DNA from: Acidobacteriota bacterium
Lineage (GTDB): Bacteria; Acidobacteriota; Vicinamibacteria; Vicinamibacterales; JAKQTR01
Assembly (NCBI GenBank): GCA_026393675.1
Contig: JAPKZQ010000045.1
Coordinates: forward strand, 124,001 to 188,000
Reading direction: 5' to 3'
Length of the DNA: 64,000 nt
Shown in pieces: positions 17,400 through 28,687 of this stretch. Positions within the stretch are counted from its first letter, which is position 1; each line of letters begins with the position of its first letter. The position numbers and the translations under genes are program-made. The notes beneath the pieces were generated by a model that did no database searches, had not been told where the DNA came from, and saw only the letters and a list, made by a program, of their open reading frames with translations.

Positions 17400-18305
17400 A
17401 TGTCGATTCGACCAGTCAAACGGCATCTCAAGTCCACACCGACGATTGAAGGCGCCGGCGTGCGTCTGCGGCGCGGCTTCGGATTTGGCGACACCGAGGC
17501 GTACGACCCATTCCTGTTGTTCGACGATTTCCGGGGCGACCATCCCGACGACTACCTGGCTGGTTTTCCGTGGCATCCGCACCGCGGCATCGAGACGATC
17601 ACCTACGTGCTAGCGGGCACGGTCGTCCACGGCGACAGCCTGGGCAATCAGGGCTCGCTCGGCGCCGGTGACGTCCAGTGGATGACGGCCGGCAGCGGCA
17701 TCATTCACCAGGAGATGCCGCACGGCGACGGACTGGGTCGGATGCACGGGTTCCAGCTCTGGGCGAATCTCCCATCGTCTCTGAAGATGACGACGCCGCG
17801 CTATCAGGACATCCGGTCGAGTGAGATTCCCGAGGTCACCGACGATGATGGCACGCGCGTGAGAGTCGTGTGCGGCAACTTCCGGGGCGTGGGCGGGCCC
17901 GTCGATGGCGTCGCGGCCGAGCCGCAGTATCTCGACGTCTGGGTACCTCCAGGCCTGCGTCGCAGCCTGCCAGTCGAAACGACCCGGCATGCCTTCGCCT
18001 ACGTGTTCGAAGGGTCGGGTCGCTTTGCGCATGCCTCCGAGCCGAGACCGGTGCAGACCGAACGGGTTGGCTTAGTGCCCCAGGGCGCGATGGATGTTGC
18101 CGATAACCGATCGCTTGTCTTGTTCGACTCTGGCGACGAGGTGGTCGTGCAGGCGGGAGACCAGGGGCTCCGCTTCCTGCTGGTGTCGGGCACGCCGCTC
18201 CAGGAGCCGGTCGCGTGGCGCGGCCCGATTGTGATGAACACGCAAGAGGAGTTGAGGACGGCGTTCGAGGAGTACCAGAACGGGACGTTTCTCAAGCACA
18301 GGTAG
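17400..18305 (+). CDS. Pirin family protein
   Basis: This 301-aa bicupin begins with the pirin core. The metal-binding residues are visible: HPHRGIET (H59 and H61) and GSGIIHQEMP (H103 and E105), the human-pirin set. Pirins bind Fe or other metals; some bacterial members act as quercetinases and others have regulatory roles. The C-terminal cupin starts near residue 170 (LDVWVPPGLRRSLPVETT). The ATG at 17400 follows GGAGG by 5 bases. It stands alone behind the efflux operon and is followed by an 83-bp repeat. The substrate cannot be assigned from sequence. Confidence 0.92.
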   Translation: MSIRPVKRHLKSTPTIEGAGVRLRRGFGFGDTEAYDPFLLFDDFRGDHPDDYLAGFPWHPHRGIETITYVLAGTVVHGDSLGNQGSLGAGDVQWMTAGSGIIHQEMPHGDGLGRMHGFQLWANLPSSLKMTTPRYQDIRSSEIPEVTDDDGTRVRVVCGNFRGVGGPVDGVAAEPQYLDVWVPPGLRRSLPVETTRHAFAYVFEGSGRFAHASEPRPVQTERVGLVPQGAMDVADNRSLVLFDSGDEVVVQAGDQGLRFLLVSGTPLQEPVAWRGPIVMNTQEELRTAFEEYQNGTFLKHR

Positions 18306-18318
18306 CGCCGTCCGTCGG

Positions 18319-18401
18319 GTCTGACCGCCTCCGCCAAGGCTACGGCGGTCCGCCGAAGCAAAACGCGAAGGCGGAAGACCCCGGGCTCCATCAGAAAAGA
18401 C
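18319..18401. repeat. 83-bp dispersed repeat, copy B (3' of pirin)
   Basis: This is the second copy of the element at 11277-11359, with about seven differences by eye. It begins 14 bases behind the pirin stop. Both copies stand in the same relation to the gene they follow, as if they mark 3' ends. Confidence 0.8.
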
Positions 18402-18446
18402 GCACGGCCACTGTCAACTTGAACGGTCTCCGGGCTTAGAGGACAG

Positions 18447-20975
18447 CTACCGGCGGGCCGGCGCCACGAGAGGGCCCAACGTATCGCGAAGCGTGCGCAG
18501 TTGGTACGGTTTCTGAACGACCGACGCCACCCGCGTGGCGCCGAGCCGCTCCACTACCTCCGGCTCGCTGTACCCGCTCGCAATCACGATGGGCAGGTCG
18601 GGCCGCAATTGCTGGATGGCCGCCGCCGTCTCCGCTCCGTCCATGCCTGGCATGGTCAAATCCAACAGGACGCACCCTACATGGATCGTGGGCTGGCGCA
18701 AGAGTTCGACGGCCTCCCGTCCACTTCCGACGGCCTCCACCTCGTAGCCCAGACGTTCGAGCATCTGGCGGCAGATGCTCCGCACGGTGTCCTCGTCGTC
18801 GACGATCAGCACTGTCGGGCGGCCCACCGTGCTGGCGTCGGCGACGCGAACACCGGCTGCCGGTTCCACCACCTCGGTCTCTGCGCTCGCCAGGCTGGCC
18901 GGAAACAGCACGGTCACGGTGGCTCCCTGACCCGGTTCGCTTTCGACGAAGATGGTCCCCTTGTGCGCTCTGAGAATGCCCAGCACGGCTGCCATGCCAA
19001 GGCCGCGGCCGGTGAACTTTGTCGTAAAGAACGGCTCAAACAGCCGTGCCTTGACCGTCTGGTCCATCCCACTGCCGGTGTCGCTGATCGTGAGGAACAC
19101 AAACGGCCCCGCTGCGGCCACGTCGGGCACGTGCCCGCCACGGAGCTCCTCGCGGGTCCATTCTCGAGCGCCTGTCGTGAGCGTGATGTTGCCTGCGGCG
19201 TCCCCGATCGCTTCCGCCGCATTGACGATGAGGTTCATCACCAACTGATGGACCTGGGTGGGATCGCCCTCAACGATCGGCACATCGGCTCCCAGTTTCA
19301 TGTCGAACCGAATCGATCGGCGAACCGCGGATCGGATCGTCGACGACATCTCCGTGATCACGGCGTTGATGTCCATCGGTCGCACTTCAAACCGGCCCCG
19401 GCCCGAATAGGCGAGCAGCTTCGCCGTCAGCGCGGCCGCGCGCTTCGCGGCGCTCTCGGCGTCACGCAGATAGGGCCTGACGTCCGACTGCGGCGGAAGA
19501 TCGTCGAGCGCCAATTCGAGATTGCCCAGCATCGCGACCAGCAGGTTGTTGAAATCGTGGGCGATGCCGCCGGCGAGTACACCGAGGCTCTCGAGCTTCT
19601 GAGAATGCTGGACCTGGCGCTCGAGGGCGACGCGGTCGTCTTCACCTCTCCTGCTCTCGGTGAGGTCATGGATGACGGCGAGCCGGAGTCTCCTGGAGCC
19701 TGATTGCAGAAATCGTCCGCGGACGTCGACGGGAAACTGCGTGCCATCAGATCGGCGCAAGACGGTCTGGTATGGAGCGTACTCCTCGCTCGCCAAACGC
19801 TTCTCGATTTCCGAGACCGCCTCGGGCGTGGCGAATTCCAGGACGTGACGCCCAATCACCTCATCGGGTTTGAGGCCCAGCATCGCCGCCACCTGCGGAT
19901 TGGCATCAACCACGACGCCGCCATCGGAGATGACGATGGCCTCCGAGCTCGAGTCGGCCAGCAGGCGGAACCGCTCCTCGCTCTGCCGCAGCGCCTGCTC
20001 GGCCTCTTTCCGTTCCGTGATGTCGGTGACCGCACCGGCCATCCGCTCGGGACGTCCGTGCGCATCGCGATACACGCGCCCGCGCCCCTCAACCCACCGG
20101 ACCGTTCCATCTGGCCGCACGATGCGATGCTCGACACCAAACGGCTCGCTCGGATCAGCCATCGCGGATTCGATCGCCTTCCGTAGCACGTCGCGATCGT
20201 CGGGATGTATCAGCGCCGCATACGCGTCAAACGTCCCCCCGAACGTGCCCGGCACCAGCCCGAACAGCGCCTCGACCTGGCCGGACCACTTCACGTCACC
20301 GCTGGCAATGCGCCAGTCCCAGATGCCGGTCCGGGCTCCCTCGAGCGCGAGGGCCAGGCGATCGGCGGTGACCCGCAGCTCCGCCTGGCGACTGGCCTCG
20401 GCGCGGTCGCGCCTGAACAGGAAGTAGGCGACCAACACGATCGTGACGCCGTGAGTCATGAGCGGCCCGACAATAGGGTCAAGACCGGGCACAATGGCGG
20501 GCGCCAGCTTCGGCATGAGCGCGATCATGACCGTCTGTGCGACGGCAACGACGGACACGGCACGCGCGCTCAGGAAGAGCGCTGTCAGGAACAGATTCCC
20601 CGAGAGCAGGTACAGCGACAGCACCGGGCGGCTGGAGACATCTCCCGCAATCCGGATGAAGGTCAGGACCGGGATGGCAACCACCACCACCAAGGCAGCC
20701 GCCTTCAGGTGCCCCTTTCGGTTGAGCAGATAGCCGGCGACCAAAGCCGCGACCCCGCTCCAGTTGAATCGGTGATGCGGGTAGGTCCAGAGGTTGTAGA
20801 TCTCGGAGCAGAGGAGCACGGAGAGCCCTGCGATGACGATCCGGCCGAAGCTCGTCGCCGTCGCTCGATCAAGCGGGTCGAGCAACGAGGCGGTCGGTTC
20901 CGTGATCCACCGTAGCAAGCCTGCCACCAGGGATCTGACCGGTCTCGCCTGGAACTGCTGTCCGGGATCCGTCAT
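18447..20975 (-). CDS. Membrane hybrid sensor histidine kinase with two PAS domains and receiver
   Basis: The 842-aa protein has an N-terminal block of about six membrane helices (about 30-190), a PAS/PAC domain (ALEGARTGIWDWRI... VTDITERKEAE), a second PAS (RLLADSSSEAIVISDGG... VIHDLTESRR), a HisKA domain with GGIAHDFNNLLVAMLGN and a HATPase domain (NAAEAIGD, DTGSGM, GRGLGMAAVLG). A C-terminal receiver follows: VLIVDDEDTVRSICRQML, phospho-acceptor Asp in LLDLTMPGMDG, Lys in VVQKPYQL. I take ATG at 20975; GTG starts upstream would add a non-hydrophobic 26-residue tail. No cognate regulator gene is adjacent. The signal sensed is unknown. Confidence 0.92.
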   Translation of the reverse strand: MTDPGQQFQARPVRSLVAGLLRWITEPTASLLDPLDRATATSFGRIVIAGLSVLLCSEIYNLWTYPHHRFNWSGVAALVAGYLLNRKGHLKAAALVVVVAIPVLTFIRIAGDVSSRPVLSLYLLSGNLFLTALFLSARAVSVVAVAQTVMIALMPKLAPAIVPGLDPIVGPLMTHGVTIVLVAYFLFRRDRAEASRQAELRVTADRLALALEGARTGIWDWRIASGDVKWSGQVEALFGLVPGTFGGTFDAYAALIHPDDRDVLRKAIESAMADPSEPFGVEHRIVRPDGTVRWVEGRGRVYRDAHGRPERMAGAVTDITERKEAEQALRQSEERFRLLADSSSEAIVISDGGVVVDANPQVAAMLGLKPDEVIGRHVLEFATPEAVSEIEKRLASEEYAPYQTVLRRSDGTQFPVDVRGRFLQSGSRRLRLAVIHDLTESRRGEDDRVALERQVQHSQKLESLGVLAGGIAHDFNNLLVAMLGNLELALDDLPPQSDVRPYLRDAESAAKRAAALTAKLLAYSGRGRFEVRPMDINAVITEMSSTIRSAVRRSIRFDMKLGADVPIVEGDPTQVHQLVMNLIVNAAEAIGDAAGNITLTTGAREWTREELRGGHVPDVAAAGPFVFLTISDTGSGMDQTVKARLFEPFFTTKFTGRGLGMAAVLGILRAHKGTIFVESEPGQGATVTVLFPASLASAETEVVEPAAGVRVADASTVGRPTVLIVDDEDTVRSICRQMLERLGYEVEAVGSGREAVELLRQPTIHVGCVLLDLTMPGMDGAETAAAIQQLRPDLPIVIASGYSEPEVVERLGATRVASVVQKPYQLRTLRDTLGPLVAPARR

Positions 20976-21108
20976 CGACGTCAATGTCACGCCCGAGGTG
21001 TGGAGTAAGAAACCTCTCGTAGCGTACACCGACACGGTCGGCGGTGCCACCACAACGCCAACCGCTCAGGCCAATCCCGGCACGCTGTGCGGTGGCGGGA
21101 GCCCGCCG

Positions 21109-23115
21109 TCACTTTGAGAGGACCAGCGTCCAGACAATCTTCTCCGCCTGCTCCCGGGCCGCCAGCAGAATGCGATTCAGGTGGTCGCCCCAGGCCCTCG
21201 TCAATTGGGGATCGTCGAGACCAATCCGTTCGACGGTCGCCGCCTGGACTTTCGGGTCGAACCGCGCGAACACGACAACCGGCGCTCTGGTTGCGGCCTT
21301 CGACGTCCCGCACGTCAGACGCAGCACGCCCAGGCCCTCCTCGCGAACATCACACGGTGTCATCAGGCTGAGCGTCACCTCGCGGGAGGGATGCCCGAGC
21401 GTCGCGCGATCGGCGATCGTCACGTCGCGACCGCGGTTGAGCCGCACGCTTCGCAGCCAGGACACGATGTCGGCCGAGGCCGGATACGCCGGTGCGATGT
21501 CCATGCGCAGTTCCGCCCCTTCAGCCGAGGCGGCGTAGGTCACGTCTCTTGCCGCCGCCTTCCTTCCCGCCATCTGCATCGCGCCGTTCACGGTGGGCAG
21601 GTTGTGGAAGGCCGACTGCATCTCCCAGATCTCGTAACGACGGTTGCTGAACGTCTGGGCCGTATACACCGGCCGCCCCGCGTCGACGACCACCGGAACG
21701 CCATCGACAAAGACGATGGCATTGCCGACGTCGTTGTGGTTATGGCTCTGATCGTTGTGGGCGCCCCACGCCGCGACATACAGGCCATCGGCCGAGCCCT
21801 CGCGGTCTCGTGCCGCCATCAACTGCATGTCCTCGCTCGGCAGCCACACGTCGCGCGGAAGCGGGGCCGGCGCGTCACGCTCTCTGGCCATCGCTTCCCA
21901 TCCGAACAGGCTGAAGACGGCGCGGCCGATCGAGCGGTCGTCAAGCGCGAGAGCATCCTCGGTGGCGCCCGACGCCCCGAATGCCCGCAGGAGCGGTTCC
22001 CCGATGCTCACGCCGTAGCGGTACGCCAGCGCGCGATCGACCTCGACGCGCGGGTCGGAGTCGCCCACATCGACTACCCAGTCGCCGCTGATGCGCGCCC
22101 GGTAGGCGAACCGTCCCATGTTGGCGATGACCGGGTCGGCAAACTCGTTGATACGCCCACCCGACGCCGATTGCAGCAGCTCGAGCGACTCGAACACACT
22201 GGCGCCGGCCCTGGTCCAGTAGGCCGGCCCTTCATCACAGCTGCCGTCTTTCGGGTACGGGCCGAGGTACTTGTCGAGGCTCCTGAGCGCCTTGTGGACG
22301 ATCTCCGCGCGCCGTTGGTGGGATGGCTCCACGAGCAACGCCGCCGCCAGCACGTTCGAGTTGATCCAGGGATTCCAGTTGTTCGGCCGGCTCGCGCGCG
22401 GGGCGAACCCCATCCACCAGAAGTCGTCCCGCGCCAGGTACGGCCCGAGCACGCGGCGTTCGACCTCGCGGGCCATGCGCGGCCGCACGAGCGGCGACAC
22501 CTTGTCGAGCCGATCGCCAAGCAGATAGAGCGTCCACGCGAAGGAATGCGCCGTCTGCGCGGCGAACAAATCAACGATGGGCTCATCGGTGTCGGGAAGG
22601 CCGCCTTTGGCCTTCTGCGCCCCCTGGTGAGCCGGAACCGTCCACGACGATTCCTCGGCGATGGCCCACACCGTGTCGACAATCGCGTCGAGGAAACGGC
22701 CGCGGTCTTCGAGACACTCCCCCAGCACGAGCGCATGGAGGCGCGCCCGCCGACGGAACATCAGATCCTCGAAGCGAATTCGATTGCCGTTGCGCGTGTA
22801 GTCGAGAAACACCGTCGCCGGCAGCGCCGGGATGGCCTGCGCCAGCGCGCGCTGGGCCTCCTTCGTGATTCGCGCCTTCAGGCCGTCGCTGAGGGCACTC
22901 CACTTGTCCCGGTCGGCGATCGAGGGTGCCGGCTTCCACGCGGCGCGTGCGAGGAGCACCTCACGCAGCCGCGCGACCGGCCAGTCTGACGCGAGCACCG
23001 GCGGACTCTGGTGCGCGCTCGGCGGCTGATTCTGTGGCTGGGTCGCCACCGGTAGGGACAGGATGGCGACGCTGAAGACGATGAATGTGAAAGCGCGGCG
23101 GCGGATCATCGACAT
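21109..23115 (-). CDS. Exported heparinase II/III-like protein
   Basis: The 668-aa product starts with a signal peptide (residues 1-23). It has an all-alpha N-terminal region with NNWNPWINSNVLAAALL near 235 and EGPAYWTRAGASVFESLELL near 285. The beta-sheet part carries HNDQSHNHNDVGNAIVFVDGVPVVVDAGRPVYT near 460, a pattern of heparinase II/III-type polysaccharide lyases (Tyr/His/Asn-rich catalytic cleft). The substrate may be an acidic polysaccharide such as a heparinoid or alginate, but it cannot be told from sequence. The ATG at 23115 is used; a second ATG lies two codons downstream. It lies alone between the kinase and mdh genes, so no utilisation locus is evident. Confidence 0.82.
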   Translation of the reverse strand: MSMIRRRAFTFIVFSVAILSLPVATQPQNQPPSAHQSPPVLASDWPVARLREVLLARAAWKPAPSIADRDKWSALSDGLKARITKEAQRALAQAIPALPATVFLDYTRNGNRIRFEDLMFRRRARLHALVLGECLEDRGRFLDAIVDTVWAIAEESSWTVPAHQGAQKAKGGLPDTDEPIVDLFAAQTAHSFAWTLYLLGDRLDKVSPLVRPRMAREVERRVLGPYLARDDFWWMGFAPRASRPNNWNPWINSNVLAAALLVEPSHQRRAEIVHKALRSLDKYLGPYPKDGSCDEGPAYWTRAGASVFESLELLQSASGGRINEFADPVIANMGRFAYRARISGDWVVDVGDSDPRVEVDRALAYRYGVSIGEPLLRAFGASGATEDALALDDRSIGRAVFSLFGWEAMARERDAPAPLPRDVWLPSEDMQLMAARDREGSADGLYVAAWGAHNDQSHNHNDVGNAIVFVDGVPVVVDAGRPVYTAQTFSNRRYEIWEMQSAFHNLPTVNGAMQMAGRKAAARDVTYAASAEGAELRMDIAPAYPASADIVSWLRSVRLNRGRDVTIADRATLGHPSREVTLSLMTPCDVREEGLGVLRLTCGTSKAATRAPVVVFARFDPKVQAATVERIGLDDPQLTRAWGDHLNRILLAAREQAEKIVWTLVLSK

Positions 23116-23162
23116 GCCAAAAGTATGCTCCAGAACGCCTGCCGCTCCCTGGGGCGATCCAG

Positions 23163-23230
23163 GGGATAGGCGAGAGGCGTGGGGCGTTGGTTGCCTAACG
23201 CCTCTCACCTCACGCCTCACGCCTGGTGGG
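23163..23230. repeat. Inverted pair of 7-nt-unit repeats, 3' of mdh
   Basis: The left arm reads GGCGAGA, GGCGTGG, GGCGTTG; the right arm reads CCTAACG, CCTCTCA, CCTCACG, CCTCACG, CCTGGTG. The two can form a long imperfect hairpin. It lies 7 bases beyond the mdh stop codon and may act as a 3'-end structure. Confidence 0.6.
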
Positions 23231-23236
23231 ATTCCG

Positions 23237-24187
23237 CTACTTGGCCGCGAGCACCTCGTCGGCCGTCTTCTTGACCGCGTCGATCGACTTCGCGAACGCG
23301 GCCTTCTCGGCCTCCGTCAGCTCGAGTTCAATGATCTTCTCGACGCCGTTCCTGCCAAGGATGACCGGTACGCCCACAAACAGCCCCTTCACGCCGTACT
23401 CGCCTTCGAGCAGCACGCACGACGCGATGATCTTCTTCTTGTCGTACACAATCGCTTCCACCATCTCCATGGCCGCGATGGCGGGCGACCAGAACGCCGA
23501 GACGCCAATCAGGCCGACGATCTCGCCGCCCGCCTTGCGCGTGCGGGCCTCGATCGCGCCCAGCGTCTTCTCGTCGACAAACTTGTTTACCGGCATGCCC
23601 GCCACCCGGCAGCAGCTCCGGATGGGCACCATGTCGTCGCCGTGGCCGCCGAGCACCAGGGCCTCGACGTTCTCGACCGACACCCCCGCTGCCTGCGCCA
23701 CGAAATAGCGATAGCGCGCCGAATCGAGCGCCCCGGCCATCCCCATCAGCTTGTGCTTGGGCGGGCTCAGCTTCTGGTACAGCCTGAACACGATGGCGTC
23801 GAGCGGATTGGCAATCGAGATGACGATGGCGTTCGGGCAGAACTTCTTGATGGCGTCGGCGACGGCGTCGGTGATCTTCAGGTTGACCGCGAGCAGTTCC
23901 TCGCGGCTGGGAAACGTCCCGTCAGGCCGGACGGTGCGCGGCACACCGGCCGTGTTGATGATGAGGTCGGCGTCCTGCAGGACGTCGTATTCCTTGCCGG
24001 CGACGAACTTCACGTCGCTCTTGATGATGGGCGTGCCTTCCGCGATGTCGAGACACTTGCCCTTGGCGACATCCGGACCTTTCACGTCCACGAGCGCCAC
24101 GGTCGCCGCCAGCTTGCGCTGGAACAGCTCCTGCGCCAGCACGCCGCCGATATTGCCGCCGCCGATGAGTCCGATCTTCTTGAGCAT
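23237..24187 (-). CDS. mdh: Malate dehydrogenase (LDH-like type) with extended substrate loop
   Basis: This 316-aa enzyme has the NAD-binding IGLIGGGNIGG at residue 5 and the catalytic set: His182 in LGGHGDDMVP and Asp/Arg in LDSARYRYF near 154-158. R84 in TAGVPR marks malate/oxaloacetate specificity. Between R84 and LL the loop is 13 residues long (TVRPDGTFPSREE); the common bacterial form (KPGMSRDD) has 8, so five residues are inserted. GGAGG precedes the ATG by 9 bases. It oxidises malate to oxaloacetate in the TCA cycle. It is divergent from kdsB and followed by a structured repeat. Confidence 0.93.
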   Translation of the reverse strand: MLKKIGLIGGGNIGGVLAQELFQRKLAATVALVDVKGPDVAKGKCLDIAEGTPIIKSDVKFVAGKEYDVLQDADLIINTAGVPRTVRPDGTFPSREELLAVNLKITDAVADAIKKFCPNAIVISIANPLDAIVFRLYQKLSPPKHKLMGMAGALDSARYRYFVAQAAGVSVENVEALVLGGHGDDMVPIRSCCRVAGMPVNKFVDEKTLGAIEARTRKAGGEIVGLIGVSAFWSPAIAAMEMVEAIVYDKKKIIASCVLLEGEYGVKGLFVGVPVILGRNGVEKIIELELTEAEKAAFAKSIDAVKKTADEVLAAK

Positions 24188-24321
24188 GGTATGAGTCCTC
24201 CACGACGGGCGGCCTGATGACCGCCCATGTCCACCCGATCGCCTGCGTTGGTTACATATGGCTGATGATCGTGTCCCCGAGCTATGAGGTCTTCGACTCG
24301 GTCGCGACTCGACCGCGAGCG

Positions 24322-24349
24322 ATTATATCGCAAGCCTTCCTGGCGTCCA
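24322..24349 (-). promoter_or_regulatory. Probable mdh promoter (minus strand)
   Basis: On the minus strand TATAAT (24322-24327) is preceded, after 16 bp, by TGGACG (24344-24349), which matches the -35 consensus at four positions. The leader to mdh would be about 125 nt. Confidence 0.4.
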
Positions 24350-24411
24350 CGACCTCAATCGGGCTTCAACGCCACCGGCGTTCCGGCGCCACCGGCCGCG
24401 TCCCCGCCTCA

Positions 24412-24420
24412 TGCTATGAT
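24412..24420 (+). promoter_or_regulatory. Extended -10 box just before kdsB
   Basis: TGCTATGAT is an extended -10 element (TGn then TATGAT). The GTG start of kdsB lies only 5 bases further on, near the expected transcription start. No ribosome-binding site fits between, so a leaderless mRNA is suggested. Confidence 0.45.
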
Positions 24421-24425
24421 TCGCC

Positions 24426-26872
<2,447 letters not shown>

Positions 26873-26885
26873 CGGGGGGGCTATA

Positions 26886-27731
26886 ATGACCACCGTGACA
26901 CCGGTAACCATCGGCTCTGTGACCATCGGCGGCGGCCATCCGCTCGTCCTGGTTGGCGGCCCGTGCGTCATCGAGAGCGAGGCGCACGCCATCGGCCTCG
27001 GCTCCTCCATCGCCGATATCGCCAGCCGCTGCGGTGTCCCGTTCATCTTCAAGGCGTCGTTCGACAAGGCGAACCGCACGTCGCTGCGCTCGTACCGGGG
27101 TCCCGGCCTTGACGACGGCCTGCGCATCCTCGCGGCAGTCAAGGCCCAGCTGGGCGTGCCCGTGCTCACCGACATCCACGAACCCGGGCAGGCGGCGCGC
27201 GCGGCCGAGGTGGTCGACGTGCTGCAGATTCCCGCCTTCCTGTGCCGGCAGACCGACCTGCTGCTGGCGGCCGCACGCACGGGAAAGGCGATCAACATCA
27301 AGAAGGGCCAGTTCCTCGCGCCGCACGACATGCGGCACGCCATCGAGAAGATCACGTCGGCCAACAACCGCCAGATCATCGTGACCGAACGCGGCGCGTC
27401 GTTCGGTTACAACAACCTGGTGGTGGACATGCGGTCGTTTCCGATCCTCAGGGGCTTCGGGTTCCCGGTGGTGTTCGACGTCACGCACAGCCTGCAACTG
27501 CCGGGCGGCGGGGACGGCGTGACGGCGGGCCAGGCGCAGTACATCGACACGTTGGCGCCGGCCGGCGTGGCCGCTGGCATTGATGGGGTGTTTCTCGAAA
27601 TCCACGAGAACCCGCCCGCAGCGTATAGCGACGCGCAGAATACCCTGGCGCTTGACGCCCTGGAACCCTTGCTGCGCCTGCTCGTCGGGATTGACGCGCT
27701 TCGCCGGGCCTCGGATGGGAGTCGGCCGTGA
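26886..27731 (+). CDS. kdsA: 3-deoxy-8-phosphooctulonate (Kdo-8-phosphate) synthase
   Basis: This 281-aa enzyme condenses phosphoenolpyruvate with arabinose-5-phosphate. It shows GGPCVIESEAHA near 22, FKASFDKANRTSLRSYRGPGLDDGL, TDIHEPGQA, IPAFLCRQTDLL, NIKKGQFLAPHDM and VFDVTHSLQLPGG. The IPAFLCRQ cysteine near residue 120 lies at the start of the segment used to separate metal-dependent from independent types, but I do not assign a type. The ATG at 26886 follows a GGGGGG run. Its TGA overlaps the GTG start of kdsD, so the two are coupled. Confidence 0.95.
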   Translation: MTTVTPVTIGSVTIGGGHPLVLVGGPCVIESEAHAIGLGSSIADIASRCGVPFIFKASFDKANRTSLRSYRGPGLDDGLRILAAVKAQLGVPVLTDIHEPGQAARAAEVVDVLQIPAFLCRQTDLLLAAARTGKAINIKKGQFLAPHDMRHAIEKITSANNRQIIVTERGASFGYNNLVVDMRSFPILRGFGFPVVFDVTHSLQLPGGGDGVTAGQAQYIDTLAPAGVAAGIDGVFLEIHENPPAAYSDAQNTLALDALEPLLRLLVGIDALRRASDGSRP

Positions 27732-28687
27732 CGATTGACCTGGACCTGGCGCGCAAGGTGCTCACCATTGAAGCCTCGGCGGTGCTCGGCCTGGTCGACC
27801 GTGTTGATGATCGGTTCTCGCAGGTCGTGACGCTGCTCTACCAATGCCAGGGCCGCGTGATCGTCACGGGCATGGGCAAGTCGGGCATCATCGCGCGGAA
27901 GATGGCGGCCACCTTCACGAGCACCGGTACGCCGGCCTTCTTTCTCCATCCGGCAGAGGCGGTCCACGGCGACCTTGGTGTCGTCCAAAGCAACGACGTC
28001 GTCGTGGCGTTGTCTTACACCGGAGAAACGGCTGAACTGCTCAGGCTGCTCGAGACCATCCGCCGGATTGGCGCCAAACTCGTGGCCATGACGGGATCGC
28101 CCTTGTCGACGCTCGGACGCGCGTCCGATATCGTCCTCGACTGCGGCGTGAGCGAGGAGGCCTGCCCGCTCAATCTCGCGCCGACCGCGAGCACGACGGC
28201 GGCGCTCGCGATGGGCGACGCGCTCGCGATGACCTTGCTGGTCGCCAAAGGATTCCGGCAGGAGGATTTCGAGTACCTCCACCCGGGCGGGGGACTCGGC
28301 AAGCGCCTGTTGCGCGCCGAGACGCTGATGCACACGGGAGTCCAGATGCCGGTGGTGTCGCTGGATACGCCGATGCCAGTCGTGCTGGCCGAGATCTCCG
28401 GCAAGCGACTTGGTATGACCTGCGTCACCAACGCCGACGGACGCCTAGCCGGCATCATCACCGACGGCGATATCAGGCGGCACCTGATTGACGGCGGCCT
28501 GCTCGAACGGCGGGCGGCGGACGTGATGACGGCGGGGCCCATCACCATTGAGCGAACGCTTCTGGCCGTGGAAGCGCTTGCCCTGATGGAACGGGGCAAG
28601 ATCACCTCACTCGTCGTCGTCGACGCGGACCGCAGGTTGGAGGGCGTGCTGCACCTGCACGACCTCTGGCGCACGCAGATGTTCTGA
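27728..28687 (+). CDS. kdsD: Arabinose-5-phosphate isomerase
   Basis: This 319-aa protein has an SIS domain and two CBS repeats, the KdsD/KpsF/GutQ layout. The SIS part shows [37 protein letters not shown] near 47 and SYTGETAELLRLL near 97. The CBS pair covers about 205-315 (MPVVSLDTPMPVVLAEISGKRLG... RAADVMTAGPITIERTLLAVEAL). It turns ribulose-5-phosphate into arabinose-5-phosphate, the KdsA substrate. The start is GTG at 27728, overlapping the kdsA stop. No KdsC phosphatase gene follows; lapB starts on its stop (TGATG). Confidence 0.94.
   Translation: MTIDLDLARKVLTIEASAVLGLVDRVDDRFSQVVTLLYQCQGRVIVTGMGKSGIIARKMAATFTSTGTPAFFLHPAEAVHGDLGVVQSNDVVVALSYTGETAELLRLLETIRRIGAKLVAMTGSPLSTLGRASDIVLDCGVSEEACPLNLAPTASTTAALAMGDALAMTLLVAKGFRQEDFEYLHPGGGLGKRLLRAETLMHTGVQMPVVSLDTPMPVVLAEISGKRLGMTCVTNADGRLAGIITDGDIRRHLIDGGLLERRAADVMTAGPITIERTLLAVEALALMERGKITSLVVVDADRRLEGVLHLHDLWRTQMF

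Noticed and set aside
21181-22989. 602-aa plus-strand open frame opposite the heparinase-like gene
   Set aside because: Arg/His-rich, no recognisable domain; the minus-strand protein has signal peptide and family motifs.
26882-26887. Perfect TATAAT as an internal promoter before kdsA
   Set aside because: It overlaps the kdsA ATG, so a transcript from it would lack the start codon; probably chance.
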